DNA of 64,000 bases, taken from positions 124,001-188,000 of the forward strand of contig CAJFCV020000002.1 of assembly GCA_904066235.2 (NCBI GenBank). Direction: 5' to 3'. This document shows positions 47,386-58,100 of the stretch, in pieces. Position 1 is the stretch's first letter; each line of letters begins with the position of its first letter. The position numbers and the translations under genes were made by a program. Below the pieces are notes generated by a model, which saw nothing but the letters and a program-made list of their open reading frames with translations, made no database searches and had not been told where the DNA came from. The DNA comes from Bursaphelenchus xylophilus. Its lineage: Eukaryota > Nematoda > Chromadorea > Rhabditida > Aphelenchoididae.

Positions 47386-49097
47386 ATGAGTTGGCCGAAT
47401 GCAGAGGAGGTTTTCAACTTTGTGAGAATTGTGGAGCCTGTTGTATCGCTGGTTACGTTAGCGCTTAGTGTATATGGCGCTTGCAAAATTTACAATGTCT
47501 CGACGATCAATGGGAATTTGAAGGTTATTTTTGTAAGTTTTTTTTGAGATGAACCTACAGAAGAGCCTTTCAGCGACAATTTTTTTATACGAAGTCTGTC
47601 TATAACAAACGTTTTCCGAGGTCAAAATTGATCAGTGAATCTTTCACCGAAACCCTGAAATTTCTCGTTTACAGATCACAACAGCGGCACTTTGTCTCTA
47701 CTTGTCGATAGCTCATTCCATCTACAATTTCATACCTCGGGAATACTATCAAACTTCCAGCGGCGACTACGGCCGTGCCTATTTATTGCATGGATTTGCG
47801 GGAACCATTCATTTTCTGATTATCGTTGTGGAATTTAAATATTTGTTGATTGCTATAGAGAGGCTTTACGCATACAGAGTAAGAGGAAGATACGAAGAAT
47901 TCGGACATGGATTTTCCTTTCGACTGCTTGTGATGGCGGTAAGGGCTTGAGAGTTAGCGAACTATAATGTAAATTCTATTACAGTATAATACCTCTTTTT
48001 GTCTTTAAAAGCGTCAAATTTCTCAATTACCTTGCTTTTTTTAAACTTAAAAGTTTGATTTATAAACCTTCCAGTTCCTCGCTTCACTGTGTATACTGTC
48101 GTTTCGAATGCGCGCTGCCTGGATTGAATACGACTACCTGCCGATAGACGAAAGGCTGATCAAGACGATCCATCCCCACTCGACACTCTGGGGGCACTTT
48201 TCGTGCTTCTTTCTTCTCTCCTCCGTTATCACAGCCATTGCTGCCATGGTAAGTAACGTGAATAATTTATAAGCAGTTGCGTCAAATTTCATTTCCGTAA
48301 GGTTTGTTTTAAAATGAATTTAATAATTTTCAGATTTTTTACTGCCTACATGTAACAATAAAACGGGATGAAATCATTTACTACCCGCTCCACGTGAGGT
48401 ATGAGATTGAGCAAACAAAGTACGTGCTCAAGTACATCTTGAGCCTTCTCTCATTGGCCACTATTCTGCTGGTTTGCTGTGTTCTGTATTACGCCGTTAT
48501 ATTCTACTTGGTTCGTTGGAAAAAAGTGGATGAGGACGGATTTGAAGTGAAGAGTTTGGTTGCTGTAGGTGGATTTGTTGCATGATTATATTAAAAAATG
48601 CTTTGTTTTGAAGGCGCAACCGAGATTTTGAGGGTTCTTGGCAGTGGGGAGTGGTCTCAGAGAGAATCGATTTTTTTGTCATATCTGCCAAACAACACAC
48701 TGATTTTGTTGTCAATACTCGGAAAAGTGTCGAATTTTTGCCAAAGTTTAGCATAAAACTTACCGTTGTTTCTGAAGAACGCAAGGCAGTAATTTTGCAC
48801 ATGTCTTACCAAGCCTAACTGCAAACCTTTGCCAAGTTTTATAAAATTATAAACGTCTCACATCGCGCTTCTATCTACAAAATAATTGAAAAATTCTAGT
48901 TGATCATGGTTTCCTTATGCATTTACAACTTCACATGCATGCTTTATATGGTCAGAGAGTTCCCTCAACTTCAAAAAGCAGTCAGAAAAGACCTTCCATT
49001 CCTTCATCGACACATCCTCGAGGATCGGCCACACCGAGTAGTGCCTGCAGATGAGGCTGACGCCTATTTCAAACAACTTTCTCATCATTGGGCGTAA
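47386..49097 (+). CDS. Sre-like chemoreceptor 2
   Basis: Exons 47386-47532, 47675-47938, 48075-48248, 48334-48564 and 48900-49097, all phase 0, 337 residues. Shares with receptor 1 the segment VEFKYLLIAIERLYAYR, RYEIEQTKYVLKY and the ending AYFKQLSHHWA; the 231-nt fourth exon and 198-nt fifth exon are identical in length. The similarity implies recent duplication. Role by family: a chemosensory GPCR; ligand unknown. Confidence 0.77.
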
Positions 49098-49522
49098 TCT
49101 TGAGAGCCGTTGCGACCATTTTGAGAAATTGACATTATGGCTTTGTTACATGACTATATATGTATGTCGTTATAAAGTCTTTATAACATCAAGGTTTTTT
49201 GGCTTCACTTTTTTTAATGTACATGTATAGAACGTTAGCACAAGACAAATTATGCGATTATTATTATATATAATTATCGTTAGAAAATCAAATCTCATGT
49301 TTTTTGCAACAAGGGTCCAGGAATTCGACGAGAACTACATTTTGATTCTATGTATTAAATTTCCCGACATTGGAAGTTGAGCATATACATTTTCCTTCCA
49401 CTTTCCGTACCATTCTAAGGTATGTAATCGTATGGCGATACAAACTTTTGGATGGTAAATGTCTTGTTATTATTTTCAATTCCATGAGAGCTTGACACTT
49501 TCTTCAACAGAATCTTGTCGGA
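49098..49522. other. Intergenic between receptors 2 and 3
   Basis: AT-rich spacer; probably holds the promoter of receptor 3. No element recognised. Confidence 0.5.
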
Positions 49523-51343
49523 ATGGCGTTCACAGAGAGCTTCTGCAACATGCTTTGGCAGACTGATATCGTCTTCTCTTTCGTATCCTTGCTGTGGGGA
49601 AGCTACTTTTGCTTCAAGATGGGGAATGTTTCGACGATCAGCAAAAACCTGAAGATTATTATGGTGAGTTACATAGGAAGTACACGTATATTGTTTGAGA
49701 TCCCCCTTGAAAACTTGGACTTGACCATGATTTTCGGACAAAAAGATTTCTTTAAATTTTACACACACGTCGGGTATGGACTAAATATCAATTCCTGAAA
49801 GTTTTAGCTCGCGCTTTGCCGGCGCCGCCGAGATATCGAACGATTTTTGCCGCCAAGAGGATTTTTGGCCATAACTTTGGCAGTTTCGTGCGGAAAAATT
49901 TGATTTTTTGTGGAAACATTATCCTTTACGGTTGAAATAGGCATGAAACTTTTCGAGCCGAAATTCGGCAAAAAGCCCTAAATTTTGGATAACTTTCGAT
50001 GTAAAAATCTCGGTTGTCTCTGCAAAGCGCGAGCTAGAATTCTCGCATATATCTTAGAAAAAATTATTCTAAATTTGTGCCAAGTTTCATCAAAATTTGA
50101 GCGTCGCACTTGGAGTACTTCCCCTGTAAATTTTTTTTTCGTAAAAGCAAGCCTCATAAAAACCAATGTATCCTTCTACGATTAAATTTCCAACTGTTTC
50201 ACGTCTTTTTTGAGCGATTTTCTTGCACTCTGGACTTTCAGATTTTCTACACGGCCTCCTGTCTTTACATTACATTGTGTCACAGTCTCAGATACCTGGT
50301 TCCGAACGAATATGTTGCTGTCGCCGAAGGCCGTTATTTCAACGCGTTTTTTTGCAACGGGATTATGTTTTTGGCGCACTTGCAGTTGACTATGCTGCAA
50401 TTCCAATACCTTCATGTTGTGATCGAGCGGATCTCCGCGTTCAGAGAAAGAGGGAAATATGATGAGAAAACGGACACTTCAGCTTATCGTCAGCTGTTCG
50501 TGAATGTAAGTTACAGTCTTCTGCCATTTAAAAAGTTTCCTAAAGATGTCAAATTTACCTTTAAGATAGCTAAGTAAGGGTTTTGTTGTCTCTCATCACT
50601 CTATCAAACTATAATTTTGCAGTTAAAAAGTCTTCACAAACTACGGTCTTTTAATGTTTCAGTTCTGCGTATCCCTTGCCCTTCTACTAGTCAAAATGCG
50701 AGTTATATGGTATCTCTACCAAAGTGTACCCCTTGACCTTCGTCTCATCAAAATAACTCATATGCTTTCATCAGTATGGAGCACCTTCTCCATTTTTGTG
50801 GTCACAATAATCTCCGTGGTGTCGGCGGCAATTGTAAGTGTTCCTTTGTTTATTGAAGAGCCGCAGCGTTTAGTTGTTCTACCGTTTGCATCAGAATGTC
50901 AAACAAGAAGAAGGGAAGTGCTACAACCTCAAAGAGCGATACGAAATTGAGCAGACAAAGTACGTTCTCCGTTATGTCCGAGGACTTCTTTGCCTAATCG
51001 TTGCACTTCTTGTTGCCGCAGCCGCTTGTTTTTTCGCTGCGCTTTATTTCATGGGCTACAACGAGGAGAGCGAAGACGACACCAATATGATGTGTGTGAA
51101 AGCCGTAAGTTTGTGGATGGTAGACCACAATTATACCCAAATTTATAGTTAATGCATATGTCGTTGGCCGGGTACAACTTGTTCTGCATGGTGTTTATGA
51201 TTATAAAGTTCCCGGAGCTGAGAAATTCCATACTGAGGGACCTGCCATTTCGTCCATGGAACGCCGAACTTGCTGCTAGCAGGGTGGCGGTGGTGTACGG
51301 ATCGGAAGCGTACTTCAAGCAGCTACAGAGCTCTTGGACTTGA
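49523..51343 (+). CDS. Sre-like chemoreceptor 3
   Basis: Exons 49523-49663, 50242-50505, 50663-50833, 50874-51104 and 51149-51343, all phase 0, 333 residues. Equivalent motifs: QFQYLHVVIERISAFR, RYEIEQTKYVLRY and AYFKQLQSSWT. It is more diverged from receptors 1 and 2 than they are from each other (IERISAF instead of ERLYAY). Intron 1 contains a truncated family-2 element. Same cluster and orientation as the other two. Confidence 0.77.
49741..50128. repeat. Family-2 element, truncated copy c
   Basis: Lacks the left terminus and starts within the TTTAAATTTTACACACACGT region; the right terminus ends CTTGGAGTACTTCCCCTG. Inside receptor 3 intron 1. Confidence 0.75.
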
Positions 51344-51539
51344 GAGAATAGAGGTTTTATTTGACAACTTTTTCGTCGGGGAAAACACATCTGCATAAAG
51401 ATATTGTATAATAAGTGAATATATGTACACATGTATATAAGTCTCAATTCTGCAAATCTTGCGCAGCTTCTTCTATACAGAGAACCTCCTAGAACATTCA
51501 AAAAACCAAAAGACTTTTTGCAACATCATGACTTTATAT

Positions 51540-53014
51540 TTATTGTTCTATGAAGTCAACGAATGACAAATTTGTCAAATTTAAGTCAACTTCAGCTGGG
51601 GTTCGTCTTGTTTCTGTTGTTGGTATAGGTCGACTCGAAGGTGCTTGAGTTGTCAAGGGTCTTCGTGTTGTCACAGCTGGTGTAGTATGTAATGTGGGTG
51701 GGGGATCCGTTTTATTGGCCGGCTTCACAGTCGTTGTTGGGACGGGAGTCGTTTCAAGAGCGCTGTAACGAATCCAGAAACCGTTTTGTCGCCTAGACAA
51801 ATGTTGCTCAAGTTCGGTGGTCTGAAAAAAATGCTAAAAGGGAGAAATATCAACATATAGTGTTTAACAAACGCAAAAACCGAAAGGTTGAAATGCACGG
51901 TGCAAAATTGGACTTTTTCCTTGGAATTCAATTTACATAATTCTCGGAGACCAGCAGATTGACTTCGACAACATCTACCGCGTCTTCAAAATCATTCCCG
52001 ACCGGGCATTCTCTACTGGCTTCGTCGAAAGTTAGTGTACATTCTGAGGTATTCCGCTGTCTTTGCCAAACTTCCTAGAAGAATAATTTACAAGTGAAGT
52101 ACCCCATGTGCGACGCTCAGATTTTGATGAAAATTGGCACAAATTTAGAAAAATTTTTTCTAAGATGTATGCGAGAATCCTAGCTCGCGCTTTGCAAAAA
52201 CAACCGGGATTTTTAGTTCGAAAGTCGGCGAAAATTTGGGACTTTTTGCCGAATTTCGGCACGAAAAATTTGATGCCTATTTCTACCGTAAAGAATAATG
52301 TTTCTGCAAAAAATCAAATTTTTCCGCACGAAACTGCCAATGTTATGGCCAAAAAGCGCTTTTCTCTCTGACCGCTCTCCACGTTTAGCGTGCTCTCTCG
52401 GCGGCAAAAATCGTTCGATATCTCGGTGGCGCCGGCAAAGCGCGAGCTAAAACTTTCAGGAATTGATATTGAGTCCATACTCGACGGGTGTGCAAAATTT
52501 AAAGAAAATATGAGCGTCGCACTTGGAGTACTTCCCCTGTTAGATTAGAAAAAAATACAAAAAACTACATCATTTTTTACCTAAACTGCATTATGTAAAT
52601 ATAATATTTATCTTTCGTGTTAAATTACACTTCGCGGTCTTACCGTCCCTCCCTTCCAAACAACACTCCATTCACTCCAGTTTCCAAAACAGCGCATCAA
52701 AAAGGAATCCCTGATGGACACGCCTTCAAGGTCAGGGTGAACCAGATGAAAGGTTTGGCTCCTGAAATCTGCTTATAATCGGAAAGAAAAATAAAATTTA
52801 ATGATGAATACATAAAATGTTCTTTCACATATGTACATGTTCGGAGCAAAATATAATAATAGTCACTCTGAAAATTATGGCTTGACTTGAAAAAAACGAC
52901 TCACTTGAGATCCCAATACCGTAACCAAAGGATCGGAGAGGTGACAATACAGCCAACAATGATGAGGATGTACGAGAAGATGTGCAGAGTAAAACTACAG
53001 TCAAGCAGTAGCAT
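51540..53014 (-). CDS. Type II membrane protein with TSP1-like segment and Thr/Pro-rich tail
   Basis: Minus-strand exons 53014-52905, 52761-52644, 52074-51937 and 51821-51540 (phases 2, 0, 0), 215 residues. The N-terminus MLLLDCSFTLHIF leads into a hydrophobic anchor (YILIIVGCIVTSPILWL). The extracellular part contains CFGNWSEWSVVW...RQRNTSEC...ECP, which resembles a thrombospondin type 1 repeat but with few Cys. It is followed by about 60 residues rich in Thr and Pro (PVPTTTVKP, TTRRPLTTQ), likely O-glycosylated. A cell-surface adhesion or matrix role is plausible but not shown. Intron 2 contains a reversed family-2 element. Confidence 0.7.
52088..52542. repeat. Family-2 element, copy d (reverse orientation)
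   Basis: Starts CAAGTGAAGTACCCCATGTG and ends CTTGGAGTACTTCCCCTG. Its interior is reversed relative to copies a-c. In the intron of the TSP1-like gene. Confidence 0.8.
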
Positions 53015-53112
53015 TGGGAAAGATGGAAAACGACCGGTCGGAGTGGTAAAAAAAAGTTGAATTGATTTCTCTTTATTTTGAAATCAGAAATTGTCCGTAT
53101 TTGGATACATTC

Positions 53113-53330
53113 GCCACGGCGTTCTGTACTTTTGGGACACAACCGATCTCCGCGACTTTTTCTATTTTTTTCGGAATGCGCTTGCTTTCTCTCTCCACAT
53201 CTTGCTAGCCGTTTGAGCTAGAAGGCCAAAATTTGGCAGGGGAGTGGAGTAAGAAGCCGGCTTTCAGAAAATATAAATATTGTAAGGAACCCCATTGCAT
53301 AAACTTCGCAATGACGATTGAAAAAATTTC
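53113..53330. repeat. Family-3 element, single arm
   Basis: Matches the left arm of the foldback at 13098-13312 (GGCGTTCTGTACTTTTGGGA through AATGACGATTGAAAAAATTTC) with no second arm nearby. Confidence 0.8.
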
Positions 53331-55197
53331 ATTCTTAAAACTTCTGCAACCTAAAAGTGCAAGTTGCATGATCGTATTGGCAAATTTTTTTAATGTATGT
53401 GTGTTCGATGTTCTCTTAATTAACATGTTGAAATTATGACAAATCAATCGGTGGGATAGAAGGATCACAAATACAAAATACAAAAAAACTGAACTCTTTC
53501 GATGTTTCATCGAGTTCTTCCTGTAACAGCTCCTACAATCTACAGATGATGTTGCTGCTTTTGAGGAGCGTTCCCCATAAAATGTTATGTTCAACGCGTT
53601 GTAATTTCAACATCATCATCAGTTCAGCTTGATTAGAAAACAACCGCTGCCATTGAGAATCCAACCTTACCTTTCTAAAACCTAATTTAAAGCTTGATTC
53701 TGAATGAAATGTTATAATAATTTTGTCATTACATACAAAGTATAATCCATCTTTTCCTAATGTACCTTCTTTTTTAACTATTATATTTTCTTCTTTGCTG
53801 CATAATCAGCAGGGCTGACGCATAAGACTCCGATAACGGTGCAAGTCCGTGCATAAGCCTACAATCCCGGCCACAATGATTTTTAAGGAGTGCCCCGCCA
53901 AGTGTATCTGATTATGCGACTAGTTGAAGACGTCAATGAAACGATTATCGAAGGAGAACAATCTACCTAGATCTAAAAGCCATAAATTATGGGGATTTTG
54001 TTCAAATTCCGTTTTCAAAAAAATGATTTTCTGTTTTGTCGAAGAAAATTCTTTGATTGCTAAGAAGCCTTATGTCGAGTCTTAATCTAATGTGTTGTAG
54101 GATTCCTTAATGTGCTTATAATTGATCAACCTTCAATCGCGTTGTTGATGCCGGTCTGTTTTTTTCAACTTTTTTTTGGTGTCCACATAGCGTTATAATA
54201 TTCCTAATGCATTCATAAAAAATACGTTGTTAAAAGAGTCATCAAAAATTAGGAGTTTCCACTCCTATTATGGCTCTTTTTACAAATTTCCAGGCCTACG
54301 TGGTACCTTCTTTTTTGAAATCTACGGCCTTCGGAGCAATTTTTCGATGCGACACTGCAACCAAGACTGTTTTTGCAACACTGTCACAATAGTCTAATTG
54401 AGATAACGCAACCTGTATGCAACTTATAAAGAGTAGCAATGTCAAGTTTACTACTCTTGTGTCTCGGCTTGCTATTCTGTCTTGTTAAAAGGGCTATTGT
54501 AAGATGACCTCTAAGTCATCAACCTGGGCTTGCTCAAGAAAGTTTCTGTAGTTGCTCAAATACCGACTTGAGTTTATTACAACACCACGAAGTTTCAGAG
54601 GCATTCCTTGCCTCACAAACCGGGTAACCCCCTTATTCTAATTTCAAGACCGTCATTGTCTTTATGCCTTGTATATGACCGTTGTCCATTTGAGGTACTA
54701 AACGTTTCCAAGATACAATGACCTAGTTCTGAAGAAGTTCACATTCTGGAAGTCTAAGTTCCATTTCGTAGACTACATTTTTCTTCCCACTTTAATTAGT
54801 GCCTATCATTTGCTGGACTGATAAAGGCTGCAATTTGATGCAATGGTTTCCTCCGAAGTTATATTTACGCAAGATAAGGACAAAACATCTTCGCTGATTT
54901 ATAATGTTCCGCTTTGTTTGAGGGGAGTATTGTTTTAAAGAAATTCGAACATTTAATGGGTTCCCGTACTTTGCAAATTTGACTTTTTGCTCTGTTTTTA
55001 CAGTTGTGTGATCACTTCGTATATAACAAACATTTCCAGTTGTACAGTTCTTTCACGTTCCGAACGTTAAAATTTAGTTTTTCTAGAGAACAAGCTATAT
55101 ATAATAGTTTCAGACGTATCATATAAACATCCCCATCCAAGAGTAGCGCAGACACTAGGCATTGTAGTGCTCAGTAGATCATAGTGAGTTCGGAGCC
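53331..55197. other. Intergenic upstream of the poly-M13 gene
   Basis: No exon set. Contains the structured candidate at 53800-53917; the last few hundred bases presumably hold the promoter of the M13 gene. Confidence 0.5.
53800..53917. other. Candidate structured RNA or small foldback
   Basis: A 10-bp outer stem (GCATAATCAG with CTGATTATGC) encloses GGGC/GCCC, ACTCC/GGAGT and a hairpin CGG-TGCAAGT-CCG. On the 3' side the second and third stems are contiguous (GGAGTGCCCC). The nesting is richer than a simple inverted repeat. No known class was identified with confidence. Strand is unknown. Confidence 0.35.
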
Positions 55198-58100
55198 ATG
55201 GCGGCTTCGAATATCGAAAAAATAAAAGCCGCCGCCTTAGGCGCTATCCTTATTGTGGCCATTGCATTGCTGGCTTTGAGCATCGTGACACTTGTTAATG
55301 TTAATAGTCACAACGACAAAGACCACAGTGACAAGGACGATGGAAATAACAATGCGTCAACGCCACCACCAAACAATGATAAATCGACAAGTAAGTTAAC
55401 AAATGCAGGTTCGAAACGTGGAGGGTAAATACAGTGGAGGGACTTTATCCAGTGGCAAAGAACGTTCCATTTTGCATCCGGGGAGTATCAAAAATGTGGC
55501 AAAATGCTTCCCTCTCGAAGAGAAAAAAACATCGCTTTGAAGGGCGCGTCCTCACAAAAAGAGCGAAAAAACTTTGAAATAGTTTTTTTCACTTGGAGAG
55601 GGAGGTATTTTGCCACATTTTTTGATGCTTCCTGGATGCAGAATGGTACGTTTTGTGCCACTGGATCACTGTAGAAACAGCCAAAGAAACCCAATCCCTG
55701 CTTCGTGTTCCTATTCCACTTTTAATTTCAGCCACAAAGCCAGATGATACAAATGATGACATGCATATTCCATCCCCAAATATTGTTGACTCTGTCTCGC
55801 AGCCCGACCTATACGAAGCGTACAATGATTTCGCAACGGATTTGAAGACTCTTGTCAACTTCACTTACGATCCGTGCAACAACTTCTTCGAATACGTCTG
55901 TGCCAATTCTGGCGCCGATATGAGTTTTGACATTGCTCAGAGAAGCAGCAACAAAAACTTTTTGAAAGGGCTAAAAAGGGGAAATGTAAGAAAATCTTTG
56001 CTTTTTACGTGAAGTAATTTGAATCTTTGAATGATTGAGCATCCATTTCAGAGCAATAAATACGCCGTCAAAGCCAGAGAAGCCTTTGATTTCTGCGTTA
56101 AAGCGCAGAACGACAAAAAGTTGATCCATCAGGACGGCGCTGTGATCACAGAGCTTCTAAAATTCGCCGAAAATGAGTTGGAAATCCAATTCCCAGGATG
56201 GGAGGGCACCACCTTCGAAAAGCCCAATCCTCAAGTTCTGGCCAGAATTATTGGTGGTATTACTGGAAAATTTGGCCTCAAAACCTTTGTCGACATTGAC
56301 GTAGACACCAATTGGCCGGAACCCACTCCTCGACCAAGACACCATCAACCGGCATATCGGCTGTTCTTCGACCAAATCAACACTTACTATCCGGAGACCT
56401 TCTACAGCAAGATTTGGGATCAAGTCAAACCGAAATATGTGGAGAAAATCAAAAATCTGGTGAACCAAGCCGCTGCGTTGTACGGCAAAACGGTGAAGAA
56501 CGAGACTTTGGATAAGGATATTGATGAAGTTGTGGAGTTTGAGAAACATTTGGCGTTGGAAATCAACACGGACAAAAACACAAGGAGAAATTTCAGCAGG
56601 TAAAAAAGATTATATTTTTTTTCTAAAATTTGGCAATGTTTGAGGAAACATGCTCAGATTTTAAAAAAGCTTGGAGAAAATGAAACCTATAGCCTCCTAA
56701 ATTGAACGCAAATGGTCCATACTTTGCTTCAAAGTTGCTATTATAGTAAATATCAATAATAGATAAGCTATGCGGTAAAAGATGACCTAAGGTTTTTGGC
56801 AAAAGATGCACGCAGTAGATGAGCACAAACTGTGACAAAACCTGGTCGTAGAACTGCCATCCTGGCCGATCTTCGACATTTGACTTCGAAGTTTCAGATC
56901 TTACAACCTCAACGTCCTTGGAGAAAGCAAGTCGTATTATATTGACCTGGCTGAGTTCACCAAAGCCGCCACTGAAGAAGCAACTCCAACTGAGGTTCAG
57001 AAGATCCTGAGGAATCCAAATTACGTTGCGATTAATATGGAGCCAGAGGTGTTCGAAAAAATGACAACTTACTACAAAGACACCGTCAACCCTCGTGCTT
57101 TGTTCAATTACGTTTATTATCGCCTCTTCCTAGAGCATGAAAAATACTTCCCAGAGTTGCCTAAGACCACTTTCGTTGAGGAATTGTTGGCCAAAACTTC
57201 GGGATTTCATTTGGGAACTGAACGCGATGTAAGTCGACGGTCGCCAATTCCTTATCAGAGAGCTTTTGATAAAGACGATGATGGCAAAATTGAGGAGGTA
57301 TGTGTGAAACAGGTGTTGAAATGGATGCCTGAAGCGACTAGTCGGATATTTATTGATGCTGTTTACACAGACCAGAAAGGAAAGGAGAACATGAAGAAAG
57401 AAGTGACGCAATTGGTGTCCAACGTGCTTGCAGGATTCCAGGTGAGATATTCTTTTAATGAACGGAGAACTTTGGGCTAGATGTTCGACTAAAGATACCC
57501 TTCGATCTTTTTTCAGGCTCAACTCGATCAACTCAACTGGATGTCCACGGAAACCAAGCAATCGGCGTACAATAAAATCAAGTATTTGACAAGAAACATT
57601 GCCTACCCAGAATGGATCGACGACGATCCGAAACTCAATGAATATTACGAGTCATTGAGGTTTGAAATCAACGGTAAGGACTTCATTCTTTAAGAGAGAC
57701 ATCAGTTTAAATTGAAAAATAAACAGAAACATATTTAGACGGCACCAAATACCACGATCTCGACGTAGCATTTCGTAAATTCCTTCAGACCAAACAATGG
57801 AGTGATCTTCTCCGTAAAACGGCCGATCGCCAACACTTTGGCCGTTCCGCTGTAATTGTGAATGCTTGGTATCAGCCGGAGCTGAACTCAATTACCATGC
57901 CGTTTGGAATTCTTCAGCGGCCATTCTACGACCCCAAATACCCCGCTTCTCTAAATTATGGAGGTATTGGAGTGGTCGCTGGTCACGAACTTACCCACGG
58001 ATTTGATGATCATGGGGTTCAATGGGATGGCACTGGAAGACTCTCAACTTGGATGGATCCTGAATCAAGGAGCAAATTCGACAAAATGGCTCAGTGTGTC

